From Nitrospirota bacterium (GTDB lineage: Bacteria; Nitrospirota; Nitrospiria; Nitrospirales; UBA8639), in NCBI GenBank assembly GCA_029881175.1, contig JAOUNC010000159.1:1-6596 (forward strand): a stretch of DNA of 6,596 bases, read 5' to 3'. The notes under the pieces are model-generated. The model did no database searches. It was given only the letters and a program-made list of their open reading frames with translations, and had not been told where the DNA came from. A program made the position numbers and the translations under genes. Shown piece after piece: positions 6,158 through 6,596 of this stretch (its first letter is position 1; each line of letters opens with the position of its first letter).

Positions 6158-6235
6158 TGGTGTTCAGCTCCACGCGCTTGTTCTTTCTTCCTGTTTATCT
6201 TACTGCCTTTTCAATATAAGATTCTTCACGCCGTC

Positions 6236-6269
6236 ATTCCGGACATTTTTTGTCGGGAATCCATCTTGG
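6236..6269. repeat. REP-like hairpin repeat (ATTCC...GGGAATCCATCTTGG)
   Basis: ATTCCGGACA (6236-6245) and TGTCGGGAAT (6251-6260) form a 10-base stem with one mismatch around a TTTTT loop, followed by CCATCTTGG. The form ATTCC-stem-GGGAATCCA is typical of small palindromic repeats dispersed through many bacterial genomes. It lies about 95 bases after the pup stop and could act as a transcript-end structure. Confidence 0.65.
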
Positions 6270-6460
6270 TTATCTTGGGCGCCTGCCACAACCGCGGATA
6301 GGTCGCATACCATTCACAAGCTTGTTCATCCACGATGTCCGTTCAATTTTTGGTGATGCCGGGTCTCAGCACGGCAGCTGAGCTTTTTGCTTGGCGCGTC
6401 CCCAAGGGTGCGACTGTTGTGTGGAGGGAAAAGTAGCCAAAACCGGATCATACAGGATCT

Positions 6461-6596
6461 ATGGTTCTGCCCTTACCGCTTGACGATGTGTATCGGGAAT
6501 CCATCTTGGGGATTGCCAGTCAAAACGCGCTGGCAGGTGAAGGCCTCGCGGTGCTGTCCCCTTCTCTCGTCTCCACGGGATTTTCTGTGTTGCCGG
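6461..6596 (+). CDS. Doubtful open frame running off the right edge
   Basis: From the ATG at 6461 the frame is open for 45 codons to the window end (begins MVLPLPLDDVYRESILG). An AGGA lies at 6454-6457, only 3 bases before the ATG. The frame passes through the second repeat copy, and another frame is also open across the same stretch, so the openness is weak evidence. I recognise no family. It may be non-coding. Confidence 0.15.
   Translation, partial: MVLPLPLDDVYRESILGIASQNALAGEGLAVLSPSLVSTGFSVLP
6493..6509. repeat. Second copy of the repeat half-site
   Basis: TCGGGAATCCATCTTGG is identical over 17 bases to 6253-6269 and lies exactly 240 bases downstream. The left arm (ATTCC...) is missing here, so this copy is a half-unit without the hairpin. 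Confidence 0.65.

Larger units (their letters stand above)
6142..6596. other. Gene-poor region downstream of pup
   Basis: These 455 bases to the right edge hold no convincing gene on either strand. The plus-strand frame 6153-6356 reads through the hairpin repeat at 6236-6260 and gives a composition unlike a protein. The sequence contains two copies of a 17-base repeat and looks like an intergenic stretch colonised by small dispersed repeats. A plus-strand frame beginning with ATG at 6461 stays open to the edge and is listed separately. Confidence 0.55.

Noticed and set aside
6153..6356. 67-codon plus-strand open frame after pup
   Set aside because: It reads straight through the hairpin repeat, has no ribosome binding site and gives an implausible composition.

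Overview
The window most likely comes from the phylum Nitrospirota (Nitrospira-like). This is inferred from gene content: a prokaryotic ubiquitin-like protein (Pup) outside a typical actinobacterial setting, a tandem PCP_red-domain protein, and an rpsA-sppA-ihfB order. No marker gene fixes the taxonomy. The DNA is of moderate GC content and reads as chromosomal core sequence. No integrase, transposase or CRISPR array is visible.

Positions 1-3740 hold a compact plus-strand run of four genes: rpsA (30S ribosomal protein S1, cut at the left edge), sppA (membrane-anchored serine/lysine protease), an IHF-beta/HU-family DNA-bending protein with a strong ribosome binding site, and a protein built from four or five tandem PCP_red repeats. 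Gaps are 39, 19 and 3 bp, so co-transcription is likely.

Positions 3735-5795 hold a minus-strand run, read from right to left: tRNA-Val(CAC) with encoded CCA, a TPR-repeat putative lipoprotein, and a type 1 RNase H with an N-terminal hybrid-binding domain. The RNase H and PCP_red genes converge and share a six-base palindrome, TTATAA, that supplies Leu-stop to both.

Positions 5796-5934 are a divergent control region between tRNA-Val and the next plus-strand gene. It contains a perfect 10-bp inverted repeat, a small palindrome and candidate promoters in both directions.

Positions 5935-6141 encode Pup, ending in Gly-Gly-Glu. This is the most notable gene here: it is the tag of the Pup-proteasome system, and no Dop, PafA, Mpa/ARC or proteasome-subunit gene lies beside it within the window. 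From 6142 to the right edge there is no convincing gene, only a REP-like hairpin repeat, a second copy of half of it, and a weak open frame running off the end.

No wholly new system was found. The points most worth following are the isolated Pup gene with its control region and the PCP_red tandem-repeat protein coupled to a nucleoid-protein gene.
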